Part shown: positions 22,402 to 33,168 of the stretch, one piece after another
How the letters are laid out: every line of letters starts with the position of its first letter
Position numbering within the stretch: the stretch's first letter is position 1
Source of the DNA: CAZNNH01 sp964574335
GTDB taxonomy: Bacteria > Acidobacteriota > Vicinamibacteria > Fen-336
DNA: 38,684 nucleotides
NCBI GenBank assembly: GCA_964574335.1
Contig: CAZNNH010000044.1
Location: 1 to 38,684 of the forward strand
Direction: 5' to 3'
Translations under genes and position numbers: made by a program
The notes under the pieces: model-generated
Databases searched by the model: none
What the model saw: the letters and a program-made list of their open reading frames with translations, nothing else
What the model was told of the DNA's origin: nothing

Positions 22402-24764
22402 GCCCCGCCCGGCGGCCGGCCCGAGAGCCGCGGGACCCGCTGTCGCTGCTGGGCGTGATCCGGCGCCTGGAGGTGGGGCCGGTCCGGGTGGAGCGCCAGC
22501 GGCTGGTGGCGCCCTACACCGTCACCCGAGGCCGGCGTGGCTCCGACACCACCGAGCTCGTCTACACCTACGAGGAGCCCGTCTTCGACCCCGCGGACCC
22601 GGGGAGCCAGAACCTGGCCCATCTGATTGCCGCCCAGGTGGCCCTCAACTACGGCCTGTTCTGCGACGAGATCGTCCTCCGCGGTCCGTTCGACGCGATC
22701 GACCGACGCTTCCTGGCCGACAACGCCCGCCACACCGCTCGCGAGATCTACGTCAAGAAGTTCCTGGAGACGAACCCGTTCCTCCGTGGCGCGGCGGCGC
22801 GGCTGCCGGTGGTGAGGCGAAAGGACTACCTGCGGGCCCGGCTGGTCTTTCCCGACGCCGTCGACACCCGCAGCGGGGGAGGACCGGCACCGGGGTGGAG
22901 CTCGTCACCGGAAGGGCACGCGGTGCTCTCGAGCGGCGGCAAGGACAGCCTGCTGAGCTTCGGCCTGCTACAGGAGCTGGGCCTTGCCGTCCACCCGATC
23001 TACGTCAACGAGTCCGGCCGCCACTGGTTCACGGCCCTCAACGCCTATCGGCACTTCGCCCAGAACGTCCGGCACACCGCTCGGGTCTGGACCAACTCGG
23101 ACCGCGTCTTCGCCTGGATGCTGCGTCACCTGCCGTTCGTGCGCCAGGACTTCGCCACCGTGCGTTCGGACGAGTACCCGATAAGGCTGTGGACGGTGGC
23201 GGTGTTCCTCTTCGGCGCCCTGCCCCTGCTGCGCAAACGTGGCCTCGGGCGGCTGCTGATCGGCGACGAGTACGACACCACCCAGCGCGGGAGCTTCCAG
23301 GGGATCCCCCACGCCGACGGGCTTTACGACCAGAGCCGGCCCTTCGACGAGGCCCTCACCCGCTACTTCCAGAGGAAGCGGTGGGGCCTCTGCCAGTTCT
23401 CGATCGTCCGTTCCCTCTCCGAGCTGCTGATCGAGAAGGTCCTGGCGGAGCGTTATCCCGACCTGCTGCGCGTGCAGACCTCCTGCCACGCCACCCACCG
23501 GGAAGAGGACCGTATCCACCCCTGCGGTCGCTGCGAGAAGTGCCGCCGGATCGTGGGGATGCTGGTGGCGCTGGGGGCCGACCCGGCCGCCTGCGGATAC
23601 GACGAGGCTCAGGTGGCCCAGTGCCTGGCCGCGCTGCCGGCGGGCGGGATGCACCAGGAGCGTGCCAGTGTCGCCCAGGTCGCTCACATGCTGCGCGGGC
23701 GCGGCCGGCTCGCCGCCGACGCCATCGGCGGGGTGAAGGCGCGCCCCCGTCCGGAGGTGCTCAAGCTGCGCTTCGACCCGGACCGCTCCCCGCTTCAGGC
23801 GGTGCCGCGGGATCTGCTACAGCCGGTGATGCGGATCCTGACCGAGCACGCCGAGGGCGCGATTCGGCGGGTGGGGCGGGTGTGGGTCGAGACCGACCTG
23901 GCGCAGGACCTGGAGCAGGCGCCGCCCTACCCGTTCGAGGCCCGGGCCGCGGCGCCGCAGTCGGCCGAGTCGCGCCGCCTGGCGCAGGCCTTCGAGCTCG
24001 GGGAGCTGGCCTGGCCGGACGCAGCCGAGCGCTTCCGGCAGGTGGACGTGGCGCTCCTGCCGGTCGGCTCGCTCGAGCAGCACGGCCCGCACCTCCCCCT
24101 CGACACCGACGCCTTCGACGCCGCGCTCACCGCACGAAGGGTGGCCGCCGCCTGCAGCGACCCCAAGCCGATCGTGCTGCCGCTCATCCCCTACGGCGTC
24201 TCCTACGCCCACGAGGACTTCGCCGGGACGGTCAGCGTCGGCCCGGACACCCTCTCCCGGATGGTGTACGAGGTGGGTATGAGCCTGGCGCGTCAGGGGA
24301 TCACCAAGCTGGTGATCATCAACGGGCACGGCGGCAACAGCCCGGCCCTGCACTTCGCCGCCCAGATGATCAACCGCGACGCCCACATCTTCACCTGCGT
24401 CGACACCGGCGAGACCAGCGACGCCGACGTTGCCGAGATCAGCGACGTCCCGAACGATGCCCACGCCGGCGACATCGAGACCTCCACCACCCTGGCGACA
24501 CGGCCGGGCCTGGTGCGGATGGAGCGGGCGGTGAGCTTCGTCCCCGAGTTCTCCAGCTCCTTTCTGGATTTCGCCTCGCGTCGCAGCATCGGCTGGTACG
24601 CACGGACCGCCAAGATCTCCCCCTCCGGCGTGTTCGGCGATCCCACCCGCGCCACCCGCAGCAAGGGGGAGCGGATCTGGGAGGTCAGCGTGCGGCGCCT
24701 GTGCGAGCTGGTCGAGTCGCTCAAGCGGCTGAGCCTCGACGAGATCCACCAGAAGCGGTACTGA
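22398..24764 (+). CDS. MurL-like PP-loop domain fused to a creatininase-family amidohydrolase
   Basis: Two-domain protein of 788 residues; the TTG start overlaps the previous stop (TTGA). Residues about 20-430 resemble the MurL family (UDP-MurNAc-L-Ala-L-Glu epimerase, which uses ATP): an N-terminal beta-rich region, the PP-loop SGGKDSLLSFGLL (179-184), IGDEYD, FSIVRSLSELLI, then TSCHAT and CGRCEKC (C363, C376, C379, C382), a probable zinc site. This assignment is from memory of family sequences. Residues about 535-788 are a creatininase-fold domain: GSLEQHGPHLPLDTD gives E560, H562 and D571 with the same spacing as the metal ligands of creatininase, then NGHGGN (H644) and AGDIETS (E694). Inferred role: adenylate a carboxylate (glutamate-like), with the second domain hydrolysing or forming an amide. 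I do not know of this fusion being characterised. Confidence 0.72.
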   Translation: MSPARRPAREPRDPLSLLGVIRRLEVGPVRVERQRLVAPYTVTRGRRGSDTTELVYTYEEPVFDPADPGSQNLAHLIAAQVALNYGLFCDEIVLRGPFDAIDRRFLADNARHTAREIYVKKFLETNPFLRGAAARLPVVRRKDYLRARLVFPDAVDTRSGGGPAPGWSSSPEGHAVLSSGGKDSLLSFGLLQELGLAVHPIYVNESGRHWFTALNAYRHFAQNVRHTARVWTNSDRVFAWMLRHLPFVRQDFATVRSDEYPIRLWTVAVFLFGALPLLRKRGLGRLLIGDEYDTTQRGSFQGIPHADGLYDQSRPFDEALTRYFQRKRWGLCQFSIVRSLSELLIEKVLAERYPDLLRVQTSCHATHREEDRIHPCGRCEKCRRIVGMLVALGADPAACGYDEAQVAQCLAALPAGGMHQERASVAQVAHMLRGRGRLAADAIGGVKARPRPEVLKLRFDPDRSPLQAVPRDLLQPVMRILTEHAEGAIRRVGRVWVETDLAQDLEQAPPYPFEARAAAPQSAESRRLAQAFELGELAWPDAAERFRQVDVALLPVGSLEQHGPHLPLDTDAFDAALTARRVAAACSDPKPIVLPLIPYGVSYAHEDFAGTVSVGPDTLSRMVYEVGMSLARQGITKLVIINGHGGNSPALHFAAQMINRDAHIFTCVDTGETSDADVAEISDVPNDAHAGDIETSTTLATRPGLVRMERAVSFVPEFSSSFLDFASRRSIGWYARTAKISPSGVFGDPTRATRSKGERIWEVSVRRLCELVESLKRLSLDEIHQKRY

Positions 24765-24766
24765 CC

Positions 24767-25837
24767 ATGCGCATCACCCGCCTGGAGGCCTGGCGCGTCG
24801 ACATGCGGCTCGGCGAGCCCTACACGATCGCCTACGAGACCCTGGAGAAGGCTTCCAACGTCTTCCTGCGTCTCGACGTCGACCGGGGCGCCTCCGGCTA
24901 CGGCTGCGCCGCGCCGGACCCGGTGGTCACCGGGGAGTCCCCCGAGTCGGTGATGGAGGCGCTTCGGACGGTGGCCGAGCCGCTGCTCCGAGGCGCCGAT
25001 CCGCTGCGCCGCTCGGCCCTCCTGGAGCGCCTCGCCAAGCGGCTTCCCCACGCCACCGCCGCCCGCGCCGCCGTCGACATGGCCCTGCACGACCTGTTCG
25101 GCAAGCTGGTGGGCCAGCCGGTCCACCGCATCCTCGGCGGGTACCGTGACCGGATCCGGACCAGCGTGACGATCGGGATCCTGCCCCCGGACGAGACGGT
25201 GCGCCGGGCCCGGGATCGGGTGGGGCAGGGGTTCCGGGCGCTCAAGCTCAAGGGGGGCCAGGACCCCGCGCTGGACGCGGAGCGGGTGCTGAAGGTCCGG
25301 GAGGCGGTGGGCCCGGGGATCGAGCTGCGCTTCGACGCCAACCAGGGCTACACGGTGGAGGGATCGCTGCTGTTCGTGGAGCTGACCCGGCCGGCTAGGC
25401 TGGAGCTGCTCGAGCAGCCCACCCCGCGCGGCCAGCCCGACCTGATGGGCCGGGTGGTCGCGCAGGCGCCGATCCCGGTGATGGCCGATGAGAGCCTGAT
25501 GAGCCTGCGCGACGCCTTCCGGATCGCCCGTCGCCGGCTGGCCGACATGGTCAACGTCAAGCTGATGAAGGCCGGGGGGATCGACACCGCGCTGCAGATC
25601 AACGCGGTGGCCCGCTCGGCCCGCCTGGAGGTGATGGTCGGCTGCATGGACGAGGCCGCGCTCGGCATCGCCGCCGGCCTGCACTTCGCCTTGGCCCGCC
25701 CCAACGTGGCCTACGCCGACCTCGACGGCCACCTCGACCTCGAGGGCGACCCGACCGCTGGAGGCGTGCTGCTCAGGAACGGCATGCTGGCCCCGACCGG
25801 CCGCCCCGGCCTCGGCTCCGACCCCAAAGGGACATGA
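24767..25837 (+). CDS. Enolase-superfamily dipeptide (acyl-amino-acid) epimerase
   Basis: Last operon gene, ATG two bases after the previous stop; 356 residues. Member of the MR/MLE-type enolase superfamily, close to L-Ala-D/L-Glu epimerases. The KxK base pair is K160/K162 (ALKLKGGQD), metal ligands D190 (RFDANQGYT), E216 (LLEQPTP) and D241 (MADESL), and the opposite base K265/K268 in NVKLMKAGG. The complete set argues for an active alpha-carbon epimerase acting on a peptide or N-acylated amino acid. DgcA, an N-acetyl-glutamate epimerase, belongs to this group. The C-terminus ends within a REP-like repeat, which supplies the stop codon (TGA inside GGGACATGACC at 25829-25839). Confidence 0.85.
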   Translation: MRITRLEAWRVDMRLGEPYTIAYETLEKASNVFLRLDVDRGASGYGCAAPDPVVTGESPESVMEALRTVAEPLLRGADPLRRSALLERLAKRLPHATAARAAVDMALHDLFGKLVGQPVHRILGGYRDRIRTSVTIGILPPDETVRRARDRVGQGFRALKLKGGQDPALDAERVLKVREAVGPGIELRFDANQGYTVEGSLLFVELTRPARLELLEQPTPRGQPDLMGRVVAQAPIPVMADESLMSLRDAFRIARRRLADMVNVKLMKAGGIDTALQINAVARSARLEVMVGCMDEAALGIAAGLHFALARPNVAYADLDGHLDLEGDPTAGGVLLRNGMLAPTGRPGLGSDPKGT

Positions 25838-25914
25838 CCGGGTCGTAGCCGTCCCCCGGGGACATGACCCGATTCCGGACGTTCCAGCCGGGGAATCGGG
25901 ATCGTGTCGCCCGG
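25829..25914. repeat. REP-like repeat pair (GGGACATGACC type)
   Basis: GGGACATGACC occurs twice (25829-25839 and 25859-25869). The second copy is the left arm of an imperfect inverted repeat: 25856-25878 pairs with 25888-25914 (CCGGGGACATGACCCG against the reverse of CGGGATCGTGTCGCCCGG). The first copy carries the epimerase stop codon. It differs in sequence from the neighbouring GGGGACACA-type repeat but shares the CCGGGGACA start, so the two are probably related extragenic palindromes. Confidence 0.6.
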
Positions 25915-25936
25915 GAGACCCGGGAAACCCGGGAAA
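25910..25936. repeat. Three 9-base tandem repeats CCCGGGAAA
   Basis: CCCGGGAGA, CCCGGGAAA and CCCGGGAAA lie head to tail between the two palindromic elements. No function apparent. Confidence 0.7.
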
Positions 25937-25938
25937 CC

Positions 25939-25990
25939 AAACCCGGGGACACAATACGGGTTAAATAACCCGTATTGTGTCCCCGGGTTT
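25939..25990. repeat. Perfect 24-bp inverted repeat with AAAT loop (REP-like, likely terminator)
   Basis: Arms 25939-25962 and 25967-25990 are exact reverse complements (core CCCGGGGACACAATACGGG), with a four-base loop. The plus strand continues as a run of five T, so the RNA hairpin could end the upstream operon's transcript. A diverged copy with the same GGGGACACA core lies at 36088-36167, also at the 3' end of genes. Such palindromes are typical of REP elements moved by RAYT transposases; no RAYT gene is in the window. Confidence 0.85.
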
Positions 25991-26086
25991 TTGGGGCGGA
26001 GGCGGCGACAACGGGACAGGATCGTCTCCCGGTTTGGGCTAGGATGAGGGGCTCGTACGGACGGCGTCGGCCGTCCCGGAGAGACC

Positions 26087-28252
<2,166 letters not shown>

Positions 28253-28263
28253 CCGGTGGACGG

Positions 28264-28269
28264 TACAAT
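28264..28269 (+). promoter_or_regulatory. TACAAT -10-like element upstream of the receiver-PPDK_N gene
   Basis: TACAAT (five of six consensus bases) lies between glgX and the next gene, 19 bases before ATG 28288. No acceptable -35 is found 16-18 bases upstream, so this is at most an activator-dependent internal promoter. Confidence 0.22.
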
Positions 28270-28287
28270 CTCGGAGACTTGGCTGCC

Positions 28288-30633
28288 ATGAGCGAGCAAG
28301 ACCGGCCCATCTCGGAAGGCGCACGGAGCTTCGACGCGGTGAGGCCGCTGGACTTCCACGACCTCATGCACTTCCGGGTGATGAACATCCAGCTCGTCTG
28401 CAGCCCCTACGACCTGTTCCTGCTGGAGGAGGCGGGCAACCTCGGCGAGCGGATGCTGGGCGAGTACCGCAACCTCGACCTGCACTACAGCCCCGGCCTC
28501 TCCGGGGTCTCCCGGGGAGAGGTGGCGCTCGAGCGCCTCCGTTCCCGCCAGTGCGACCTGGTGATCAGCACCCCCCACGTCGGCGACATGAACGCGGTGG
28601 AGCTGACCCGGCGGATCCACGAGCAGAGCCCGGGGCTTCCGGTGGCCGTGCTGGGCTACAACGTCCGGGAGCTCGAGGAGCTGTCGGCGCGCCACGACAC
28701 CTCCTGCCTGGCCGGGCGCTTCCTGTGGCAGGGCGACGCACGGATCCTGCTGGCCATCATCAAGGTGGTCGAGGACGCCATCAACGCGCCCCACGACACC
28801 CGCAGCGTCGGGGTCCAGGTGATCCTGCTGGTGGAGGACAGCGTCCGCCACTACTCCTCGTTCCTGCCCGTGATCTACTCCGAGCTGTTCCAGCAGTCGC
28901 GGCGGGTGATCTCGGAGGGGGCCAACCAGGAGATGAAGGTGACGCGGATGCGGGCGCGTCCCAAGATCCTGCTGTGCCGGACCTTCGAGGAGGCCGAGAC
29001 GGCGTTCGCCGCGTACGAGGAGCACGTGCTCGGGGTGATCTCCGACATCGAGCTGCCCCGGGGCGGGGCCCTCGACGGCGCCGCCGGCCTCTCGCTGGTG
29101 GAGCTGGTGCGGGCACGGCAGGCGGACGTGCCGATCATCCTGCAATCGGCCCAGGCCGAGAACCGGGTGCAGGCCGAGTCCGCCGGCGCCGCCTTCCTGC
29201 TCAAGGGCTCGCCGGTGCTGCTCACCGACCTGCGGCGGCTGCTGCTGCGCGACTTCGGCTTCGGCGACTTCGTCTTCAAGCTGCCCGACGGGACCACGGT
29301 GGCGAACGCCGCCGACCTCCTGGACCTGGAGCGCAAGCTCCACGAGGTACCGGCCGAGAGCGTCGTCTACCACGCCTCGCGCAACCACTTCTCCCGCTGG
29401 CTCAAGGCCCGCAGCGACTTCGAGCTGGCCCGGGAGCTGCGCCCCCGGCGGCGCGGTCCCGGCGCCGACCCCGAGGACGTCCGCCGCAGCCTGGTCCAGT
29501 CCATCTCCCGCTACCGCGAGGGGCGCAGCCAGGAGGTGGTGGCCGACTTCGACGCCCACGCCCTCGACGAGGGGATCAACTTCCTGAAGATCGGCAGCGG
29601 CTCGCTGGGAGGCAAGGCGCGCGGGCTGGCCTTCGCCCGCCTGCTGATGGGACGGCGGCGGCTGCGCAACCGCTATCCCGGGGTCCGGGTCTGGGTGCCG
29701 CCGACGGTGGTGGTGGCCACCGACGTCTTCGACGAGCTGCTCGAGCTCAACCAGCTCAAGGAGGCGGCGCTCAGCGGGTCGGACGAGGCCGACCTGCTGG
29801 AGCTGTTCGATGCCGCGGTCTTTCCCCGGCAGGCGCGCGCCGACCTGGCCGCCTTCCTGAGCGTGGCCCACTACCCGCTGGCGGTGCGCTCCTCGAGCAT
29901 CCTCGAGGACTCTCACGACGAGCTGCTGGCGGGGATCTACGACACCTACATGCTGCCCAACCTCGACCTCGACCCCGAGGTCCGGCTCCAGCAGCTCCTC
30001 CACGCCATCAAGCGGGTCTACGCCTCCACCTTTTCGCGCCGGGCCCAGGAGCGCCTGGAGGGGAGCCCCCACCGTCTAGAAGAGGAGAAGATGGCGGTCC
30101 TGGTCCAGAGGATCGTGGGCAGCGACCACGGCGGGCGCTTCTATCCCACCCTGGCCGGTGTCGCCCGCTCCACCGACGGGCTGACGGCGGCCCGGAACCG
30201 TTGCGCCGGGGGCGTGGTCGCGGTCCGGCTGGGGCTGGGACCGGTAGACCTGAACGACGAGTCCGGCGTTCGCCTGGAGCGCAGCATGGACGCCGCGCCG
30301 ATGCGGTTCGAGGCGGTGGCGGCGGCGCTGACCCAGAAGCAGCGGCAGCTCTCGGCCCTCCACCTGTCGGCGGCCGCCGACTCCCACGGGCCGGCCACCA
30401 TGGCTGAGACCTGCTTCGGCATCGATGTGGCGCGCTCCGACGGAACCCTCGACCTGCTGGCGGCCGCCTCCGACTTCCCGCTCTGCGAGATCCTGGACGA
30501 GCTGATGACGGCCGGCCACCACGGTGTGGGCACCCCGGTGGAGCTCGAGTTCGCGGTGGACCTGAGCCAGCCGCCTCCCGACGAGGCCCGCTGGTTCGCC
30601 CTGCTGCAGATCCGTCCCGTGCGCCGCTCGTGA
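28288..30633 (+). CDS. Receiver-domain / PPDK_N (ATP-grasp) fusion protein
   Basis: Cytoplasmic protein of 781 residues. Residues about 33-160 form a degenerate receiver-like domain without the phospho-acceptor Asp. Residues about 176-325 form a second receiver with an intact Asp (D253 in VISDIELPRGG) and Lys (K306 in FLLKGSP). From about 425 onward it matches the nucleotide-binding N-terminal part of PEP synthase/pyruvate phosphate dikinase: FLKIGSGSLGGKARGLAF, PLAVRSSSILEDSHDELLAGIYDTYMLPN in two blocks, EEEKMAVLVQRIVG. The phosphohistidine swivel and PEP/pyruvate domains are absent, so it cannot run the full dikinase reaction. It may phosphorylate another target under two-component control. 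Its stop overlaps hypF (GTGA). Confidence 0.75.
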   Translation: MSEQDRPISEGARSFDAVRPLDFHDLMHFRVMNIQLVCSPYDLFLLEEAGNLGERMLGEYRNLDLHYSPGLSGVSRGEVALERLRSRQCDLVISTPHVGDMNAVELTRRIHEQSPGLPVAVLGYNVRELEELSARHDTSCLAGRFLWQGDARILLAIIKVVEDAINAPHDTRSVGVQVILLVEDSVRHYSSFLPVIYSELFQQSRRVISEGANQEMKVTRMRARPKILLCRTFEEAETAFAAYEEHVLGVISDIELPRGGALDGAAGLSLVELVRARQADVPIILQSAQAENRVQAESAGAAFLLKGSPVLLTDLRRLLLRDFGFGDFVFKLPDGTTVANAADLLDLERKLHEVPAESVVYHASRNHFSRWLKARSDFELARELRPRRRGPGADPEDVRRSLVQSISRYREGRSQEVVADFDAHALDEGINFLKIGSGSLGGKARGLAFARLLMGRRRLRNRYPGVRVWVPPTVVVATDVFDELLELNQLKEAALSGSDEADLLELFDAAVFPRQARADLAAFLSVAHYPLAVRSSSILEDSHDELLAGIYDTYMLPNLDLDPEVRLQQLLHAIKRVYASTFSRRAQERLEGSPHRLEEEKMAVLVQRIVGSDHGGRFYPTLAGVARSTDGLTAARNRCAGGVVAVRLGLGPVDLNDESGVRLERSMDAAPMRFEAVAAALTQKQRQLSALHLSAAADSHGPATMAETCFGIDVARSDGTLDLLAAASDFPLCEILDELMTAGHHGVGTPVELEFAVDLSQPPPDEARWFALLQIRPVRRS

Positions 30634-32942
30634 CCGGCGTCTCTTCGCGCTCCGTCACCGGTCGTCGCATCCAGATACGGGGGACGGTACAAGGGGTGGG
30701 GTTCCGCCCCTTCGTGGTGCGGCTGGCGCGCGAGGAGGGGATCGCCGGGCGCGTCTCCAACCAGCCGGACGGTGTGGTGGTCGAGGCCTTCGGCCCGGTG
30801 GCGGCCGTTCTCCGCTTCGTGGAGCGCCTGGGGACGGGCCCGCCGGCGGCCGCCCGGATCCGCGACCTGGTGACCCGGACCATCCCCCACGAGTCCCTCG
30901 AGGACTTCGTCATCGCCGACAGCGGCCGGGCCGGCGAGCGCCGGGTCTCGATCCCCCCCGACCTGGCCACCTGCCCCGATTGCCTGGCCGAGCTGTTCGA
31001 CCCGGCCGACCGCCGCTACCTCTACCCGTTCATCAACTGCACCCACTGCGGGCCCCGCTTCACGATCGCGAGCGACGTCCCCTACGACCGGCCCGGCACC
31101 AGCATGGCGGCGTTTCGGATGTGCTTGCGCTGCCAGGCCGAGTACGACGATCCGTCGGACCGACGCTTCCACGCCCAGCCCAACGCCTGCCCCGAGTGTG
31201 GGCCGCGGCTTGCGCTGCTGCCGCCCGCGGGAGTCGGGGGTGGCGAGGACGATCCGCTGGGTGAGGCGGTGGCGGCCCTGGGCCGTGGCGAGATCGTGGC
31301 GATCAAGGGCCTGGGCGGCTTCCACCTGGCCTGCGACGCGACCTCAGCGCCGGCGGTTCTTCGGCTGCGCGAGCGCAAGCACCGGGACGAGAAGCCGTTC
31401 GCGGTGATGGTGAAAGACCTGGCCGCTGCCCAACGCCTCGGCCGGCTGGGGCCTGAGGGGCTCCGGGCCCTGTCGGGGCCGGAACGGCCGATCGTGCTCG
31501 TCGAGCGGACCGCCGAGGGAGGTCTGGCGGCGGAGGTGGCGCCCGGCAACCCGCTTCTGGGTCTGATGCTGCCCTACACGCCGCTGCATCACCTGCTGCT
31601 CCGGGCGGTGGGACGACCGCTGGTGATGACCTCGGGCAACCTCTCGGACGAGCCGATCCTTTGCGAGGCCTCCGAGCTGCTCGAGCGCCTGCCGGGGGTG
31701 GCCGACCTGGTGCTGACCCACGACCGGCGCATCGAGAGCCGCTGCGACGACTCGGTGGTGCGCGTGATCGGCGCCCGGCCGGTCCTCCTCCGGCGGGGGC
31801 GCGGCTTCGTGCCGCTTCCGGTGGCGGTGCCCCTGGCCTTCGAGCGGCCGGTGCTCGGCTGCGGCGGCCAGCTCAAGAACGCCCCCTGCCTCGGCGTCAA
31901 TGACTCGGCCCACTTCGGCCCTCACGTGGGCGACCTCGAGGCCGCCGAGACCCTCGCTGCCCTGGTCGCCGTCATCGAGCGGATGGAGCGGTTCCTCGGC
32001 GTCCGGGCCGAGGTGGTGGCCCACGACCTCCATCCCGAGTATCTTTCCACCGTCTACGCCCACGAGCGGCCGGACGTGGTGCGGGTCGGCGTCCAGCACC
32101 ACCACGCCCACGTCGCCGCGGTGATGGCCGAGCACGGCGTGACCGGTCCCGTGCTCGGCGTGGTCTACGATGGTGTGGGCCTGGGCACGGACGGGGGCCT
32201 GTGGGGAGGAGAGGTGCTGGCCACCACCTACGGAGGATTCGAGCGCCTGGCGACCTTCCGGCCCCTGCCTCTTCCCGGAGGAGACGCCGCGGTGCGCGGG
32301 GTGTGGCGGATCGCGCTCGCCGCCCTCGAGGACGCGTTCTCGGGCGAGCCGCCCCTCGAGGGCTTCGAGGTCTTTCGCGGCGTACCGCCGGACGAGCTGA
32401 CGGGGGTTCGCCAGATGCTCGCGCGGGGCTTCCGTTGCCCAGGGGCGCACGGCGTGGGCCGCGTCTTCGACGGCTTCGGGGCCCTGTTCCTTGGACGCCG
32501 GGTCGCACGCTACGAGGGACAGGTGGCGTTGCAGTGGAACCTGGTGGCCGACCCGCGTGAGGCGGGCACCTATCCCTTCGAGATCGACCGTGCCCGGCCG
32601 ATCTGGCAGCTCGACCTCCGGCCGGCCTGGCGCGAAGCGGTGGCCGACTCGCGGTCGGGACTTCCGCCGTCGATCCTCTCGGGGCGCTTCCACAACACGC
32701 TGGCCGATGCCACCGCGGCCCTCGTCCGAGGGGCCGCCGAGCGGAAGGGCGCACAGCCGGTGGTGCTGACCGGCGGCTGCTTCCAGAACCCGCTGCTGGT
32801 CGAGCGGGTGCTCGAACGGCTGCGCCCGTCGTTCGAGGTGCTGTTGCCCGAGCAGGTGCCGCCGGGCGACGGGGGAATATCCCTCGGCCAGGCGATGGTG
32901 GCCGCGGCCCGGGTGCGGGAGGGGGGCGAGCCATGTGCCTAG
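30630..32942 (+). CDS. hypF: Hydrogenase maturation carbamoyltransferase HypF
   Basis: HypF of 770 residues, full length. Domain order is canonical: acylphosphatase (about 10-100, RGTVQGVGFRPFV), two zinc-finger motifs (CPDCLAELFDP...CTHCGPRF; CLRCQAEYDDP...CPECGPRL), YrdC-like domain (about 205-390, EIVAIKGLGGFHLAC, MTSGNLSDEPI) and the Kae1-like carbamoyltransferase domain with VQHHHAHVAAVMAEHG and YDGVGLGTDGGLWGGE. It uses carbamoyl phosphate and ATP to carbamoylate the C-terminal Cys of HypE, the source of cyanide ligands of [NiFe] hydrogenase. The GTG start overlaps the previous stop by four bases, and its 3' end overlaps hypC by ten. Confidence 0.97.
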   Translation: MTGVSSRSVTGRRIQIRGTVQGVGFRPFVVRLAREEGIAGRVSNQPDGVVVEAFGPVAAVLRFVERLGTGPPAAARIRDLVTRTIPHESLEDFVIADSGRAGERRVSIPPDLATCPDCLAELFDPADRRYLYPFINCTHCGPRFTIASDVPYDRPGTSMAAFRMCLRCQAEYDDPSDRRFHAQPNACPECGPRLALLPPAGVGGGEDDPLGEAVAALGRGEIVAIKGLGGFHLACDATSAPAVLRLRERKHRDEKPFAVMVKDLAAAQRLGRLGPEGLRALSGPERPIVLVERTAEGGLAAEVAPGNPLLGLMLPYTPLHHLLLRAVGRPLVMTSGNLSDEPILCEASELLERLPGVADLVLTHDRRIESRCDDSVVRVIGARPVLLRRGRGFVPLPVAVPLAFERPVLGCGGQLKNAPCLGVNDSAHFGPHVGDLEAAETLAALVAVIERMERFLGVRAEVVAHDLHPEYLSTVYAHERPDVVRVGVQHHHAHVAAVMAEHGVTGPVLGVVYDGVGLGTDGGLWGGEVLATTYGGFERLATFRPLPLPGGDAAVRGVWRIALAALEDAFSGEPPLEGFEVFRGVPPDELTGVRQMLARGFRCPGAHGVGRVFDGFGALFLGRRVARYEGQVALQWNLVADPREAGTYPFEIDRARPIWQLDLRPAWREAVADSRSGLPPSILSGRFHNTLADATAALVRGAAERKGAQPVVLTGGCFQNPLLVERVLERLRPSFEVLLPEQVPPGDGGISLGQAMVAAARVREGGEPCA

Positions 32943-33168
32943 CGGTTCCGGGACGGGTGGTCGAGATCGACTCGCAGGACGAGCTGCTGAGGAACGCCAG
33001 CGTGGACTTCGGCGGCGTCGTCCGGCAGGCCAGCCTGGCCTATCTCCCCGAGGCGGTGGTCGGCGACTACGTGCTGGTCCACGCCGGCTTCGCCATCTCG
33101 CGGCTCGACGAGGAGGAGGCCCGGGCCACGCTCCTGCTGCTGGCCGAGCTGGAGCCGGGGCCGGAGGC

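Noticed and set aside
25939..25990. CRISPR-like repeat reading of the palindromes
   Set aside because: There is no regular repeat-spacer array and no cas gene; the two related copies are 10 kb apart and palindromic.
28264..28269. A strong independent promoter for the hyp block
   Set aside because: Only a -10-like hexamer is present; without a -35 it stays a weak candidate.
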